From positions 1-34,212 of the forward strand of contig LRMT01000293.1 of the NCBI GenBank assembly GCA_001725945.1: 34,212 bases of DNA, written 5' to 3'. Of the stretch, positions 8,919 through 17,386 are shown piece by piece. The stretch is from Cupriavidus sp. UYMMa02A. GTDB lineage: Bacteria > Pseudomonadota > Gammaproteobacteria > Burkholderiales > Burkholderiaceae. How positions within the stretch are numbered: position 1 is the stretch's first letter; every line of letters starts with the position of its first letter. Under the pieces are notes generated by a model. It was not told the DNA's origin. It saw nothing but the letters and a program-made list of their open reading frames with translations, and did no database searches. Position numbers and translations under genes: made by a program.

Positions 8919-9530
8919 ATGAATATCGCCATCATCGGAGCCACCGGCCGCGTGGGAACGCGCCTGATCGATGAAGCACTGCGCCGCGGCCACCGCGTGA
9001 CCGCGCTGGCCCGCAGCGCTACCGGTCTGCCTGCGCGAGAAGGCTTGGCCAGGCGCGACGTCGACGCGACCGACAGCGCGGCACTCACCGCCGCGCTGAC
9101 CGGACATGATGTGGTCATCAGCACGGCCCGGTTCGCGCAGCTGCAGGCACCGCAGGTTGTCGCGCCCGTCAAGGCCGCTGGCGTGCCGCGCCTGCTCGTG
9201 GTCGGCGGCGCGGGCAGCCTGTTCGTGGCGCCCGGCACGCAGCTTGTCGATACGCCGGGATTCCCGGACGCGTACAAGAGCGAAGCACTGGCTGGACGCG
9301 ATTTCCTCGATGCACTGCGCGCGGAGCCGGATCTGGACTGGACGTTCCTGTCGCCGTCGGCGCTGTTCGAGCCAGGCGAGCGCACCGGCAAATACCGCGC
9401 GGGACAGGACGAATTGCTGGCGGATGCCACCGGCAAGAGCTGGATCTCGATGGAAGACTACGCCATCGCCATGCTCGACGAGATCGAAAAGCCGGCGCAT
9501 CCGCGCCAGCGATTCACGGTCGGCTACTGA
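8919..9530 (+). CDS. NAD(P)-binding oxidoreductase-like protein, YwnB / NmrA-like family
   Basis: A 203-residue intact protein with an N-terminal Rossmann fold: MNIAIIGATGRVGTRLIDEA contains the GATGxVG dinucleotide loop, followed by HRVTALARS, VVISTARF, LLVVGGAGSLF and DWTFLSPSALFEPGERTGKY. This pattern belongs to short atypical SDR/NmrA-like proteins (COG2910). The substrate cannot be told from sequence. A strong ribosome site, AAGGAG (8908-8913), sits before the start, and the operator at 8867-8893 lies directly upstream, so the Rrf2-family neighbour probably controls it. It converges with the phosphoribosyltransferase gene. Confidence 0.88.
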   Translation: MNIAIIGATGRVGTRLIDEALRRGHRVTALARSATGLPAREGLARRDVDATDSAALTAALTGHDVVISTARFAQLQAPQVVAPVKAAGVPRLLVVGGAGSLFVAPGTQLVDTPGFPDAYKSEALAGRDFLDALRAEPDLDWTFLSPSALFEPGERTGKYRAGQDELLADATGKSWISMEDYAIAMLDEIEKPAHPRQRFTVGY

Positions 9531-9542
9531 ACACCGATCGTC

Positions 9543-9572
9543 AGCGCCACCCCCCGGGACGCGGGGGACGCT
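9543..9572. terminator. Possible hairpin between convergent genes
   Basis: AGCG...CGCT flanks a C-run/G-run stem (CCCCC against GGGGG) in the gap between two convergent genes. There is no clear T tract, so terminator function is uncertain. Confidence 0.35.
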
Positions 9573-9593
9573 GTATTACGGTACAGGCGCGCG

Positions 9594-10163
9594 TCAGTCT
9601 TGCGTACCGTCGCGCTCTTCCTGCGAGCGCTTGCCGCGCTTGAGCCAGGCCGACAGGTTGTGCGGCCGCAGTGTGTCGTATTCCTCGAACGGCTGGTGGA
9701 TCCACGGGTTCGACGGCAGGAACGTCACGTGATAGTCCGGCTTGACCTTGGAGCAGGCCTTGTACCACAGCACGGCGGAACGCACTTCCGTCACCGCTGG
9801 GTAGCGCTCCTTGAGATGGCGCCCCACGCGTTCGAGCGTCACGCCCGAATCGACAAGGTCGTCCACCAGCAGGATCCTGCCGGTCAGTTCGCCGCGCGTC
9901 ATGGTGATGTACTGCGCAATATCGAGGTCACCCTGCTGCGTACCCGCCGCCTCGCGGTAGCTGCTGGTGGCAAGGATGGCCAGCGGTACGTCGAAAATGC
10001 GCGACATCTGGTCGCCCACGCGCAAGCCGCCGCGGGCCAAGCACAGGATCTTGTCGAACTTCCAGCCCGATTCATGCACGTTCAGCGACAGGCGTGCGAC
10101 CAGGCGATGATACTCATCCCAGGACACCCACAGGTTCTCGTCGTCGTTCGTTGGCTGATTCAT
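9594..10163 (-). CDS. Phosphoribosyltransferase domain protein (COG2236, xanthine-PRT-like)
   Basis: A 189-residue intact type I phosphoribosyltransferase. The PRPP-binding loop ILLVDDLVDSGVTLE spans about 97-111. FDKILCLARGGLRVGDQMSRIFDVP (36-60) is the usual N-terminal strand-helix unit, and SNPWIHQPFEEYD lies near the C-terminus. Members of this group are often annotated as hypoxanthine or xanthine phosphoribosyltransferases, but the base specificity cannot be read here. The start at 10163 (MNQPTNDDENLWVSW) was preferred over an upstream extension with unrelated composition. It lies 118 bases downstream of purA on the same strand, consistent with a purine-salvage role. Confidence 0.85.
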   Translation of the reverse strand: MNQPTNDDENLWVSWDEYHRLVARLSLNVHESGWKFDKILCLARGGLRVGDQMSRIFDVPLAILATSSYREAAGTQQGDLDIAQYITMTRGELTGRILLVDDLVDSGVTLERVGRHLKERYPAVTEVRSAVLWYKACSKVKPDYHVTFLPSNPWIHQPFEEYDTLRPHNLSAWLKRGKRSQEERDGTQD

Positions 10164-10234
10164 GATTTGCTCTTTCTGTCTTCGGGTCGTTGACCAATAT
10201 AGTTCGCCGCTTGCGCGGGCCGATTGTTCTAGCT

Positions 10235-10260
10235 GGCCGCGGCGCTTTTGGCGCGCGGCC
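10235..10260 (-). terminator. Possible hairpin after purA
   Basis: GGCCGCGGCGC-TTTTG-GCGCGCGGCC can form a stem with one bulge between purA and the phosphoribosyltransferase gene. No U tract follows on the transcribed strand, so it may be a processing or partial-termination structure rather than a true terminator. Confidence 0.3.
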
Positions 10261-10281
10261 CTTGCCACGATGTACGCCGGA

Positions 10282-11619
10282 TCAGGCCAGGTACGGGTGA
10301 CGCAGCAGGATGGTTTCGTCGCGGTCCGGACCGGTCGAGATCATGTCGATCGGGATGCCGACCACCTCTTCCACGCGCTTCAGGTAAGTGCGGGCCGCCT
10401 CAGGCAGCGCATCCCACGACTTCACGCCGAGGTCGATTCGTTCCAGCCCGGGAATTCCTCGTAGACCGGTTCGCAGCGAGCGACCGCGTCGGAGCCGCGC
10501 GGCAGGATGTCCACGGTCTTGCCGTCGAGCGTGTAGCCGACGCACAGCATGAGGCTTTCCAGGCCGTCCAGCACGTCGAGCTTGGTCATGCACAGGCCCG
10601 ACACGCCGTTGATCTGCACCGAGCGCTTGAGCGCGGCGGCATCGAGCCAGCCGGTGCGGCGCGGACGGCCGGTCACCGAGCCGAATTCCTTGCCCACGTT
10701 GGCCAGACGCACGCCGATGGGATCCTGGCGCACAGGGTTGTCGTTGTCGTACAGCTCGCTCGGGAACGGACCGGCGCCAACGCGCGTGCAGTATGCCTTG
10801 GTGATGCCCAGGATGTAGTTCAGGCGTCCCGGGCCCACGCCGGCGCCTGCGGCAGCCGCACCGGCCACGCAGTTGCTCGAGGTCACGAACGGATAGGTGC
10901 CGTGATCCACATCGAGCAGCGTGCCTTGCGCGCCTTCGAACATCAGGTTCCGCCGGCGGCATTGACCGCATACAGTTCGGCCGACACGTCAGCCACCATG
11001 GGCGCCAGGCGCGGGGCGAAGGCCAGTGCCTCGTCCAGGGTCTGCTGGAAGTCCACGGCTTCGGCGCCGAGGTACTTCGTCAGCATGAAATTATGGAAAT
11101 CCAGGTTTTCGCGCAGGCGTTCGGCGAACTGCTGCGGATCGAACAGGTCCTGCACGCGCAGCGCGCGGCGCGCCACCTTGTCTTCGTAAGCCGGGCCGAT
11201 GCCACGGCCGGTCGTGCCGATCTTCGCGGCACCGCGACGCGCTTCGCGCGCTTGTCGATGGCAACGTGGTACGGCAGGATCAGCGTCGCGGCTTCCGAAA
11301 TGCGCAGGCGCTTCTGCACTTCCAGGCCAGCGGTCTCGAGCTCTTCGATTTCACGGAACAGGGCTTCGGGCGACAGCACCACACCGTTGCCGATGTAGCA
11401 GACCGTACCTTCACGCATGATTCCCGACGGGATCAGTCGCAGGATGGTCTTCTTGCCGCCGATGATCAGGGTATGGCCAGCGTTGTGGCCGCCCTGGAAC
11501 CGCACCACGCCCTTAGCATGATCGGTAAGCCAATCGACGATTTTTCCCTTGCCTTCGTCACCCCACTGGGTGCCGATCACGACGACATTGCGTCCCTGGC
11601 CTACTGCGGATGCGGACAT
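10282..11619 (-). CDS. purA: Adenylosuccinate synthetase, three frame breaks
   Basis: Joins IMP and aspartate using GTP, the first committed step to AMP. The N-terminus has the GTP loop GTQWGDEGKGK (16-26) and FQGGHNAGHT. Later signatures are MFEGAQGTLLDVDHGTYPFVTSSN, GITKAYCTRVGAGPFPSE and KLDVLDG. Breaks near 11250, 10950 and 10430 each need one extra base in a G or T run (for example GGG in AAGGNLMFEG). The repaired protein is 446 residues, typical of the family. PurA is normally needed for adenine synthesis, so breaks are more likely errors than decay. It lies 86 bases downstream of hisZ, as in other betaproteobacteria. Confidence 0.94.
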
Positions 11620-11647
11620 ATTGCTTTGGTCAATAGGTTAAAAACGT

Positions 11648-11653
11648 ATTCTA
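11648..11653 (-). promoter_or_regulatory. Possible -10 element upstream of purA
   Basis: TAGAAT on the minus strand, 29 bases before the purA start in the hisZ-purA gap. No good -35 box is seen. It could give purA transcription independent of hisZ, but the support is weak. Confidence 0.25.
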
Positions 11654-11705
11654 CTCTCGTTGCCGGTCGATTCCCGCATTTTGGGCGACCTCGTGGCGCC
11701 GAGGC

Positions 11706-12857
11706 TTAGCGCGGCACGACGACCCAGCCTGCTTCCTGGCGCACGAGGTGCCGGTCGCAGTTGAATTCGTCGAGTTCGTTGGTGTGCCCGGGAAGCGACT
11801 GAATCACAATTTCCCCAGCTGCTCGCAGCGCCACGATGGCGGCACGAAGGGCCGGATCCGGGTCCCAGGGCGCGAAAACAGCCTGCGCGCGCACTTCGAT
11901 GGGCGACAGCGACGCCACTTCGCGCAGGTCCAGCGAAAAACCAGTCGCCGGACGCGCGCGGCCAAAGGCTTCACCAACCTTGTCATAGCGGCCGCCACGC
12001 GCCACGTAGTTCGGCAGGCCCGCTACATAGGCCGTGAACATCACGCCGCTGTGATAGTGGTAGCCACGCAGGTCGGACAGATCAATATTGACGCTGGCGC
12101 CGCGCACCTGCGCCGCCAGCGCAGCCAGCTCGTCCAGCGCGCGGCCGATGGCCGGGCTTGCGGGAAGCGTGGCGCGGGCGCGGTCCAGCACCTCTACACC
12201 GCCATACAGCGTCGGCAGCGCCAGCAGCGCATCCCGCTCAGTCTGCGGCATGCCTTGCGTGATCTCGCGCAGCGCCGATACATCCTTGGTTTCCAGCGCG
12301 GCGAACAGCGCGTCTTCAATCCGGCGAATCGACGGCAGGCCGTCCAGCAGCGCCTCGAGGATGCCTGCATGGCACAGGTCGAGCCGGATCTCCGAGAGCC
12401 CCGCCGCCTGCAGCGCGGCAAGCATCAGTTCCTGGATCTCGACGTCGGCCTCCAGGCCCGCGTGGCCGTAGATCTCCGTGCCGACCTGGATCGGCTCGCG
12501 CGTCGCGTGGAACCCGGCCGGGCGCGCATGCAGGACGTTGCCCGCATAGCACAGGCGGGTCACGCCGGGGCGGTTCAGCAGGTGCGCATCAATACGTGCC
12601 ACCTGCGGCGTGATATCGGCGCGCAGGCCCATCGTGCGGCCCGACAACTGGTCCACCAGCTTGAGCGTGCGCAGGTCCAGGTCATGGCCGGTACCGGTCA
12701 GCAGCGACTCGAGGTATTCCAGCATCGGCGGCATGACCAGCTCGTAGCCGTAGGTGCGGAACAGGTCCAGCATGCGGCGGCGCAATTCCTCGATCTTGCG
12801 GGCCTCCGACGGCAGGACGTCGGCAATGTTTTCTGGCAGCAGCCAATGGTTGGACAT
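11706..12857 (-). CDS. hisZ: ATP phosphoribosyltransferase regulatory subunit HisZ
   Basis: A HisRS-like protein without tRNA-charging activity that forms a hetero-octamer with short-form HisG, the first enzyme of histidine synthesis, and mediates feedback inhibition. The intact 383-residue protein starts with WLLPENIADVLPSEARKIEELRRRMLDLF and shows class II motif regions YGYELVMPPMLEYLESL and LRADITPQVARID, plus YYHSGVMFTAYV-like strands. Authentic HisS is encoded separately at 20934-22303, which supports the HisZ call. It is followed closely by purA and preceded by a strong terminator that separates it from hflC. Confidence 0.95.
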   Translation of the reverse strand: MSNHWLLPENIADVLPSEARKIEELRRRMLDLFRTYGYELVMPPMLEYLESLLTGTGHDLDLRTLKLVDQLSGRTMGLRADITPQVARIDAHLLNRPGVTRLCYAGNVLHARPAGFHATREPIQVGTEIYGHAGLEADVEIQELMLAALQAAGLSEIRLDLCHAGILEALLDGLPSIRRIEDALFAALETKDVSALREITQGMPQTERDALLALPTLYGGVEVLDRARATLPASPAIGRALDELAALAAQVRGASVNIDLSDLRGYHYHSGVMFTAYVAGLPNYVARGGRYDKVGEAFGRARPATGFSLDLREVASLSPIEVRAQAVFAPWDPDPALRAAIVALRAAGEIVIQSLPGHTNELDEFNCDRHLVRQEAGWVVVPR

Positions 12858-12980
12858 GATGAATCTCTTCTCTGTATGACACGTTTGCGGGCAGGCGAGG
12901 CCTGCACACCCGGCGAGTCCTGTATCCGGTATTGGCCGGCTCGCGTCCGCGCCGTCACTTCAGGCGCCGACCTCCAGCCG

Positions 12981-13010
12981 GACAAAACCCCGGCAAGCCG
13001 GGGTTTTGTC
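12981..13010. terminator. Strong hairpin terminator between hflC and hisZ
   Basis: A perfect 14-bp inverted repeat, GACAAAACCCCGGC with loop AA and its complement, has A/T tracts at both ends. It ends the hfl transcript 27 bases past the hflC stop and implies a separate promoter for hisZ-purA. Confidence 0.9.
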
Positions 13011-13036
13011 ACCTCGCCACAAATTCAGCGATCTCG

Positions 13037-13948
13037 CTAGCGCCGCCCTCCGGATGCGCCGCTTGCGGCCGGCGCCGCTGCACCGCCGCTGGAGCGCATA
13101 TAGCGGAAGAAGTCCGAATTCGGCTCCAGCACCATGATGTCGCGCTTGTCGCGGAAGGTATTGCGATAGGCCTCCATGCTGCGCCAGAACTGCGCGAACT
13201 GAGGATCTTTGCCGAATGCGTCGGCATAGATCTGCGAAGCCTTCGCATCGCCCTCGCCCTTGATCACCTGGGCATCACGGTAGGCTTCGGCCAGCACCAC
13301 TTCACGCTGCCGGTCGGCATCGGCGCGAATCTTTTCACCTTCCGCGGCACCGGTGGAACGCAGCTCGTTGGCCACGCGCTTGCGCTCGGCTTCCATGCGG
13401 CGGTACACCGATTCGCTGATCGCCGGCAGCAGGTCCACGCGCTTGAGACGCACGTCGAGGATCTCGACGCCGACCGACTGCGCGTATTCCGACATGCCGG
13501 TACGAATGTTCTGCATGACCTGTTCGCGCTCGCCGGCGACCACGTCGGCCACCGTGCGCTTGCCGAATTCCTCGCGGGCCACGGAATCGATACGCTGGGT
13601 CATGCGGTCCTGCGCGCTGCGCACATTGCCGCCAAAGGCGACGTAGAACTTGCGCGGATCGGTGATGCGCCATTTGACGAACCAGTCCACCACCATGCTC
13701 TTCTTTTCCGCGGTCAGGAAGCGCTCGTTGGCGGCGACGTCAATGGTCTGCAGGCGGCGGTCCATGAACACCACATTCTGCAGCGGCGGCGGCAGCTTGA
13801 AGTGCAGGCCCGGCTCGCGCACGATCTGCTTGATTCCGCCGAACGCAAACACCACCGCGTACTGGCGCTGGTCCACGACGAACATCATGGAAGACGCCAC
13901 GGCCAGCACGATGAAGGCGCCAATCGCAAAGGAAATCAGTCGGTTCAT
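13037..13948 (-). CDS. hflC: HflC, regulator of FtsH protease (SPFH/prohibitin family)
   Basis: Inner-membrane protein with a large periplasmic SPFH domain. With HflK it forms a cage around FtsH and modulates degradation of membrane proteins. The 303-residue protein has an N-terminal membrane segment (about 5-26), then VDQRQYAVVFAFGGI and PGLHFKLPPPLQNV (SPFH start), VDWFVKWRITDPRKFY, and a helical region rich in Glu, Arg and Ala (ISESVYRRMEAERKRVANELR). GAGGAG just before the ATG at 13948 decides the start. It begins ten bases after hflK. A Gly/Ala-rich tail ends the protein. Confidence 0.96.
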   Translation of the reverse strand: MNRLISFAIGAFIVLAVASSMMFVVDQRQYAVVFAFGGIKQIVREPGLHFKLPPPLQNVVFMDRRLQTIDVAANERFLTAEKKSMVVDWFVKWRITDPRKFYVAFGGNVRSAQDRMTQRIDSVAREEFGKRTVADVVAGEREQVMQNIRTGMSEYAQSVGVEILDVRLKRVDLLPAISESVYRRMEAERKRVANELRSTGAAEGEKIRADADRQREVVLAEAYRDAQVIKGEGDAKASQIYADAFGKDPQFAQFWRSMEAYRNTFRDKRDIMVLEPNSDFFRYMRSSGGAAAPAASGASGGRR

Positions 13949-13958
13949 GACGGTCTCC

Positions 13959-15331
13959 TCAGCGCGAATCGCGGTCACGGTTGCGCAAGGACTCGCGCGA
14001 CCGGTTGTCGCCGGACGAATCCTGCGAGGGTGCCGGCGCGCCGGCACCGCTGGCCGGCTGCGATGCCCCCTGCGTGCCGCGGCTGTCGGCCTGGCCCTGC
14101 GCCATCAGCTTGTCGAGCGGGAGATAAAGAAGGTTGCTGCCCTGGCGCGCATCCACGAGCACCTTGGTCGAGTTGGCGTAGATCTGCTGCATGGTTTCGA
14201 TATAGATGCGGTCGCGCGTCACTTGCGGGGCCTTGGCATATTCGCCCTGCACCGAGCGGAAGCGTGAAGCGTCGCCCTGGGCCTGGGCCACCACGCGGGC
14301 ACGATAGGCTTCGGACTCCTCCTTCAGCCGCGCAGCCGTACCCTTGGCGCGCGGAATCACGTCATTGGCGTAGGCCTGTCCTTCGCTGATCGCACGCTCG
14401 CGATCCTGGCTCGCCTTGTTCACGTCGTCGAACGCGGCCTGCACCTGCTCGGGCGGCTGCACGCTCTGCACGTTCACCGAGATGACGCGGATGCCGGTCT
14501 TGTATGCGGACAGGATCGACTGGATCGACTTGGCCAGTCCCTGCGCAATCTGCTCGCGGTTCTCGTAGAGCACCGCGTCCATCTTGTTGCGGCCGACGAT
14601 CTCGCGCACCGAAGTCTCGGCGCCTGCGTCACCAGTTCTTCATCGCCACCGCGGTCGGTCTTGTTGAAGAACAGGAATTCGCTGGCATCCTGGATCGCGT
14701 ACTGCACCGTGAAGCGGACGTCGATGATGTTCTCATCCTGCGTCAGCATGGACGAGTCCTTCAGGTTGCTGTCCTTGATGGACGTGGAACGCCCCACTTC
14801 GACCGAACGCACAGCCGACAGGTTGACGACCTCTGCCGATTGGATCGGCCAGGGCAGGCGCCAGTTGATGCCGGGGCCGGTCGAATACTTGAACTTGCCG
14901 AACTGCAGGATCACGGCCGTCTGGCCTTCCTGCACCATGAAGAAGCCGCTGGCCAGCCAGATGCCGACGATCGCCGCCGCGACGACGCCCACGCCCACGC
15001 CCGACCCCTTGCCGGGCGTGCGCGGGCCACCGAACCCCTGGTTGCCGCCGCCACCGTTTTCCTTGCGGCCCAGCAGCCCGTTCAGGCGCCGGTTGAAGTC
15101 GCGCCAGAGCTCGTCGAGGTCGGGCGGGCCGTCCTGCGGGCGCTGGTTCTGCTGACGGTTCCCGTCACGATCGTTCGCGCGGCTGTCCTTGTCCTCATCA
15201 TCCTTGCCGTCGCGTCCCCAGCGGGGATCGTTCAGCGAGAAGATTGCGCGCAGGCGCTGCCATCCCGCACGCAGCGGAAATCGGCCGCCCGGGGTCAGGC
15301 TCGATTCAGGATTCCGGGAGAACTGGGGCAT
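13959..15331 (-). CDS. hflK: HflK, regulator of FtsH protease, one frame break
   Basis: Partner of HflC in the FtsH-modulating membrane complex. A hydrophilic N-terminal cytoplasmic region (1-110, rich in Asp, Arg, Gln and Gly) precedes a transmembrane segment at about 112-132 and the SPFH domain (GQTAVILQFGKF, GPGINWRLPWPIQ). A coiled region (KASQDRERAISEGQAYANDVIPRAKG) and a Ser/Arg/Asp-rich tail follow. The frame breaks near 14620, where TQA should continue AETSVREIVGRNKMD. One extra G gives 457 residues. The ATG at 15331 (MPQFSRNPESS) was chosen over a GTG nine bases upstream. It lies in order hflX-hflK-hflC. Confidence 0.93.
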
Positions 15332-15436
15332 GAAGTGCACGGGTCCGGGGAAGTTTGTAACAGGGGGATTCTAGCAGTCATCTGCGCCACTTTTGGCCAA
15401 ATCGCGCAATCCGGCCGGGATTCTCGCCGAAAAGGA

Positions 15437-16684
15437 TCAGGACGGGCGGCGATCGTCGCGATCGTCGTGACGGTCGTCGCGCTCGTCCCATTCGAATTCG
15501 TCGTCGTCCCCGCGCGGGCCCTGTTCCGCCAGCCGGGGATCGAACGGTGCCGGCTCGGGCGGTCGGTTCGCCAGCCACTGCGCGACTTCAACGATGGACT
15601 GCCGCAGCGCGTCCAGCCCGATGCCCTCGCGCGCACTGAGAAACACCCGCGTAGGAACGCCGTCCTCGTCGCGTTCCACACGCGCGCCGTCCTCGAGCAA
15701 TTCCGGTGCGGCGTCGATCTTGTTCATCACGACGATCTGCGGAATATCGGATGCTTCGATTTCCGCCAGCACGCGGTTGACCTGTTCAATCTGCTCATGC
15801 CGCACCGGGCTCGAAGCGTCGACGACATGCAGCAGCAGATCGGCATGCACGGTTTCGTCCAGCGTCGCGCGGAACGCTTCGACGAGCTGTGTCGGCAGGT
15901 CGCGGATGAAGCCGACCGTATCCGACAGCACCACATTGCCGAGCCCATCCAGGAACATCCGGCGCGAGGTGGTATCGAGCGTGGCGAAAAGCTGGTTGGC
16001 TGCGTACGCGCCAGCCTTGGTCAGCGCATTGAACAGCGTGGACTTCCCCGCGTTGGTATAGCCGACCAGCGAAATGCTCAGGGTGTCGTTGCGCGCGCGG
16101 GCACGGCGCTGCGTGCGGTGCTGCCGCTGCAGTCGTGCAAGGTCGGACTTGAGCCGCTTGGCCCGGTCGTCCAGCATGCGTCGGTCCAGTTCGAGCTGGC
16201 GTTCGCCGGGGCCGCCGCGCATGCCGATACCGCCCTTCTGCCGCTCCAGGTGGCTCCACGCACGAACCAGCCGCGACGCCTGGTACTGGACCTGCGCCAG
16301 TTCCACCTGCACCTTGCCCACATGGCTCTGCGCGCGCTGGGCAAAGATGTCCAGGATCAGGCCGGTACGGTCGATCACATGGCGCTGGAGAAAGCGCTCC
16401 AGGTTACGTTGCTGTGCCGGGCTCAGGGCATGGTTGAACACCACGATATCGGCATCCAGCGCATCGGCCGCTTCCCGGAGTTCCTCGGCCTTGCCCGAGC
16501 CAATGAACAGCGCCGGGTCCGGGCGCGAGCGTTTGCCGGTCAGCATATGCACCGGCATGGAGCCGGCGGTGGTGGTCAGCAGGGCAAGCTCGCTCAGGCT
16601 TTCCTGAAAATCGTGCTTGCCAAAATCCACGCCTACGAGGATGGCACGTGACGGTTCGGTATTTGAGGTAGCTCTGGGATCCAA
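15437..16684 (-). CDS. hflX: GTPase HflX, ribosome-associated
   Basis: GTPase of the Obg-HflX class that binds the 50S subunit and can split stalled or heat-damaged ribosomes. The N-terminal HflX domain contains IGSGKAEELREAADALDADIVVFNHALSPAQQRNLE and the GGIGMRGGPGERQLELDRR linker. The G domain has GYTNAGKST (208-216), DTVGF (255-259) and NKID (321-324). The C-terminus is a charged Asp/Arg/His-rich tail. The start is a TTG at 16684 (DPRATSNTEPSRAILVGVDFG), giving 415 residues. The frame stays open further upstream, but the added sequence looks unrelated to HflX. It is downstream of hfq, as in many proteobacteria. Confidence 0.92.
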   Translation of the reverse strand: MDPRATSNTEPSRAILVGVDFGKHDFQESLSELALLTTTAGSMPVHMLTGKRSRPDPALFIGSGKAEELREAADALDADIVVFNHALSPAQQRNLERFLQRHVIDRTGLILDIFAQRAQSHVGKVQVELAQVQYQASRLVRAWSHLERQKGGIGMRGGPGERQLELDRRMLDDRAKRLKSDLARLQRQHRTQRRARARNDTLSISLVGYTNAGKSTLFNALTKAGAYAANQLFATLDTTSRRMFLDGLGNVVLSDTVGFIRDLPTQLVEAFRATLDETVHADLLLHVVDASSPVRHEQIEQVNRVLAEIEASDIPQIVVMNKIDAAPELLEDGARVERDEDGVPTRVFLSAREGIGLDALRQSIVEVAQWLANRPPEPAPFDPRLAEQGPRGDDDEFEWDERDDRHDDRDDRRPS

Positions 16685-16939
16685 GCGGGGTGCGCTGTGC
16701 GCGAAGGAAAACGGTTGGGGGAGACGACCGGACGTGGTCGGGTTCAGCCGGGCGGGAGCGGGCCCGCACAGGCACGCGCTCCCTTGCGCGATTGCGGGAC
16801 CGGAACGGCTGGCAGCCAGTCCGGTTCGCCGCAAGCCGGCCGCGTGTGCGAGCCGGAGGCCGGCACCGGGGCAGCGCCAGGTGGCGTGGGCACGATGTCG
16901 GCAGGCAGAGGCCGCAAGCCGTTGCGGCCGGCAGGGAGA

Positions 16940-17179
16940 TCAGGCCTCGGCGGAATCTTCCACGCGGAAATTGACCGCGCGAGCCGGGACGACGGTGGAA
17001 ATTGCATGCTTGTAGACCATCTGCGTCACGGTGTTACGCAGCAGCACGACATACTGGTCGAACGATTCGATGTTGCCTTGCAGCTTGATGCCATTGACGA
17101 GGTAGATGGAAACCGGCACGTGCTCTTTGCGCAGCGCGTTCAGGAACGGGTCTTGTAGCAGTTGCCCTTTGTTGCTCAT
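16940..17179 (-). CDS. hfq: RNA chaperone Hfq
   Basis: Hexameric Sm-like protein that pairs small RNAs with mRNAs and affects their stability. The 79-residue intact protein MSNKGQLLQDPFLNALRKEH carries the Sm1 region (VSIYLVNGIKLQGNIESFDQ) and the Sm2 motif YKHAIST. The ATG at 17179 has a GGAG ribosome site and matches the conserved Hfq N-terminus. It lies between der and hflX. The 255 bases between hfq and hflX hold no gene but include imperfect GC-rich hairpins near 16798-16828. Confidence 0.97.
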   Translation of the reverse strand: MSNKGQLLQDPFLNALRKEHVPVSIYLVNGIKLQGNIESFDQYVVLLRNTVTQMVYKHAISTVVPARAVNFRVEDSAEA

Positions 17180-17386
17180 GGCACACTCCAAATTTATAGG
17201 TTTAGTGGTGAATAATGGGGACGGAAGCCCCCGGTTCAAGTCAATCGGCGCAAGCTCGCGCCAAAAAAGATCAAAAGCGGTACCAAAGCGGCATCAGTGA
17301 GCAGAGAACCCCTGCTAACGCAAATTTAGCCGCAGTTCCAAACGAACGCAAACGAAACCTTGCCTCGCCAGGCACCCGCCAGGAAC

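Noticed and set aside
14504..16651. A 715-codon open frame on the plus strand opposite hflK and hflX
   Set aside because: It lies across two conserved minus-strand genes and reads as a low-information shadow frame.
16685..16939. N-terminal extension of HflX or a small gene between hfq and hflX
   Set aside because: The frame is open but its sequence (Arg/Pro/Ala-rich) does not resemble HflX, and no ribosome site or conserved small protein is seen.
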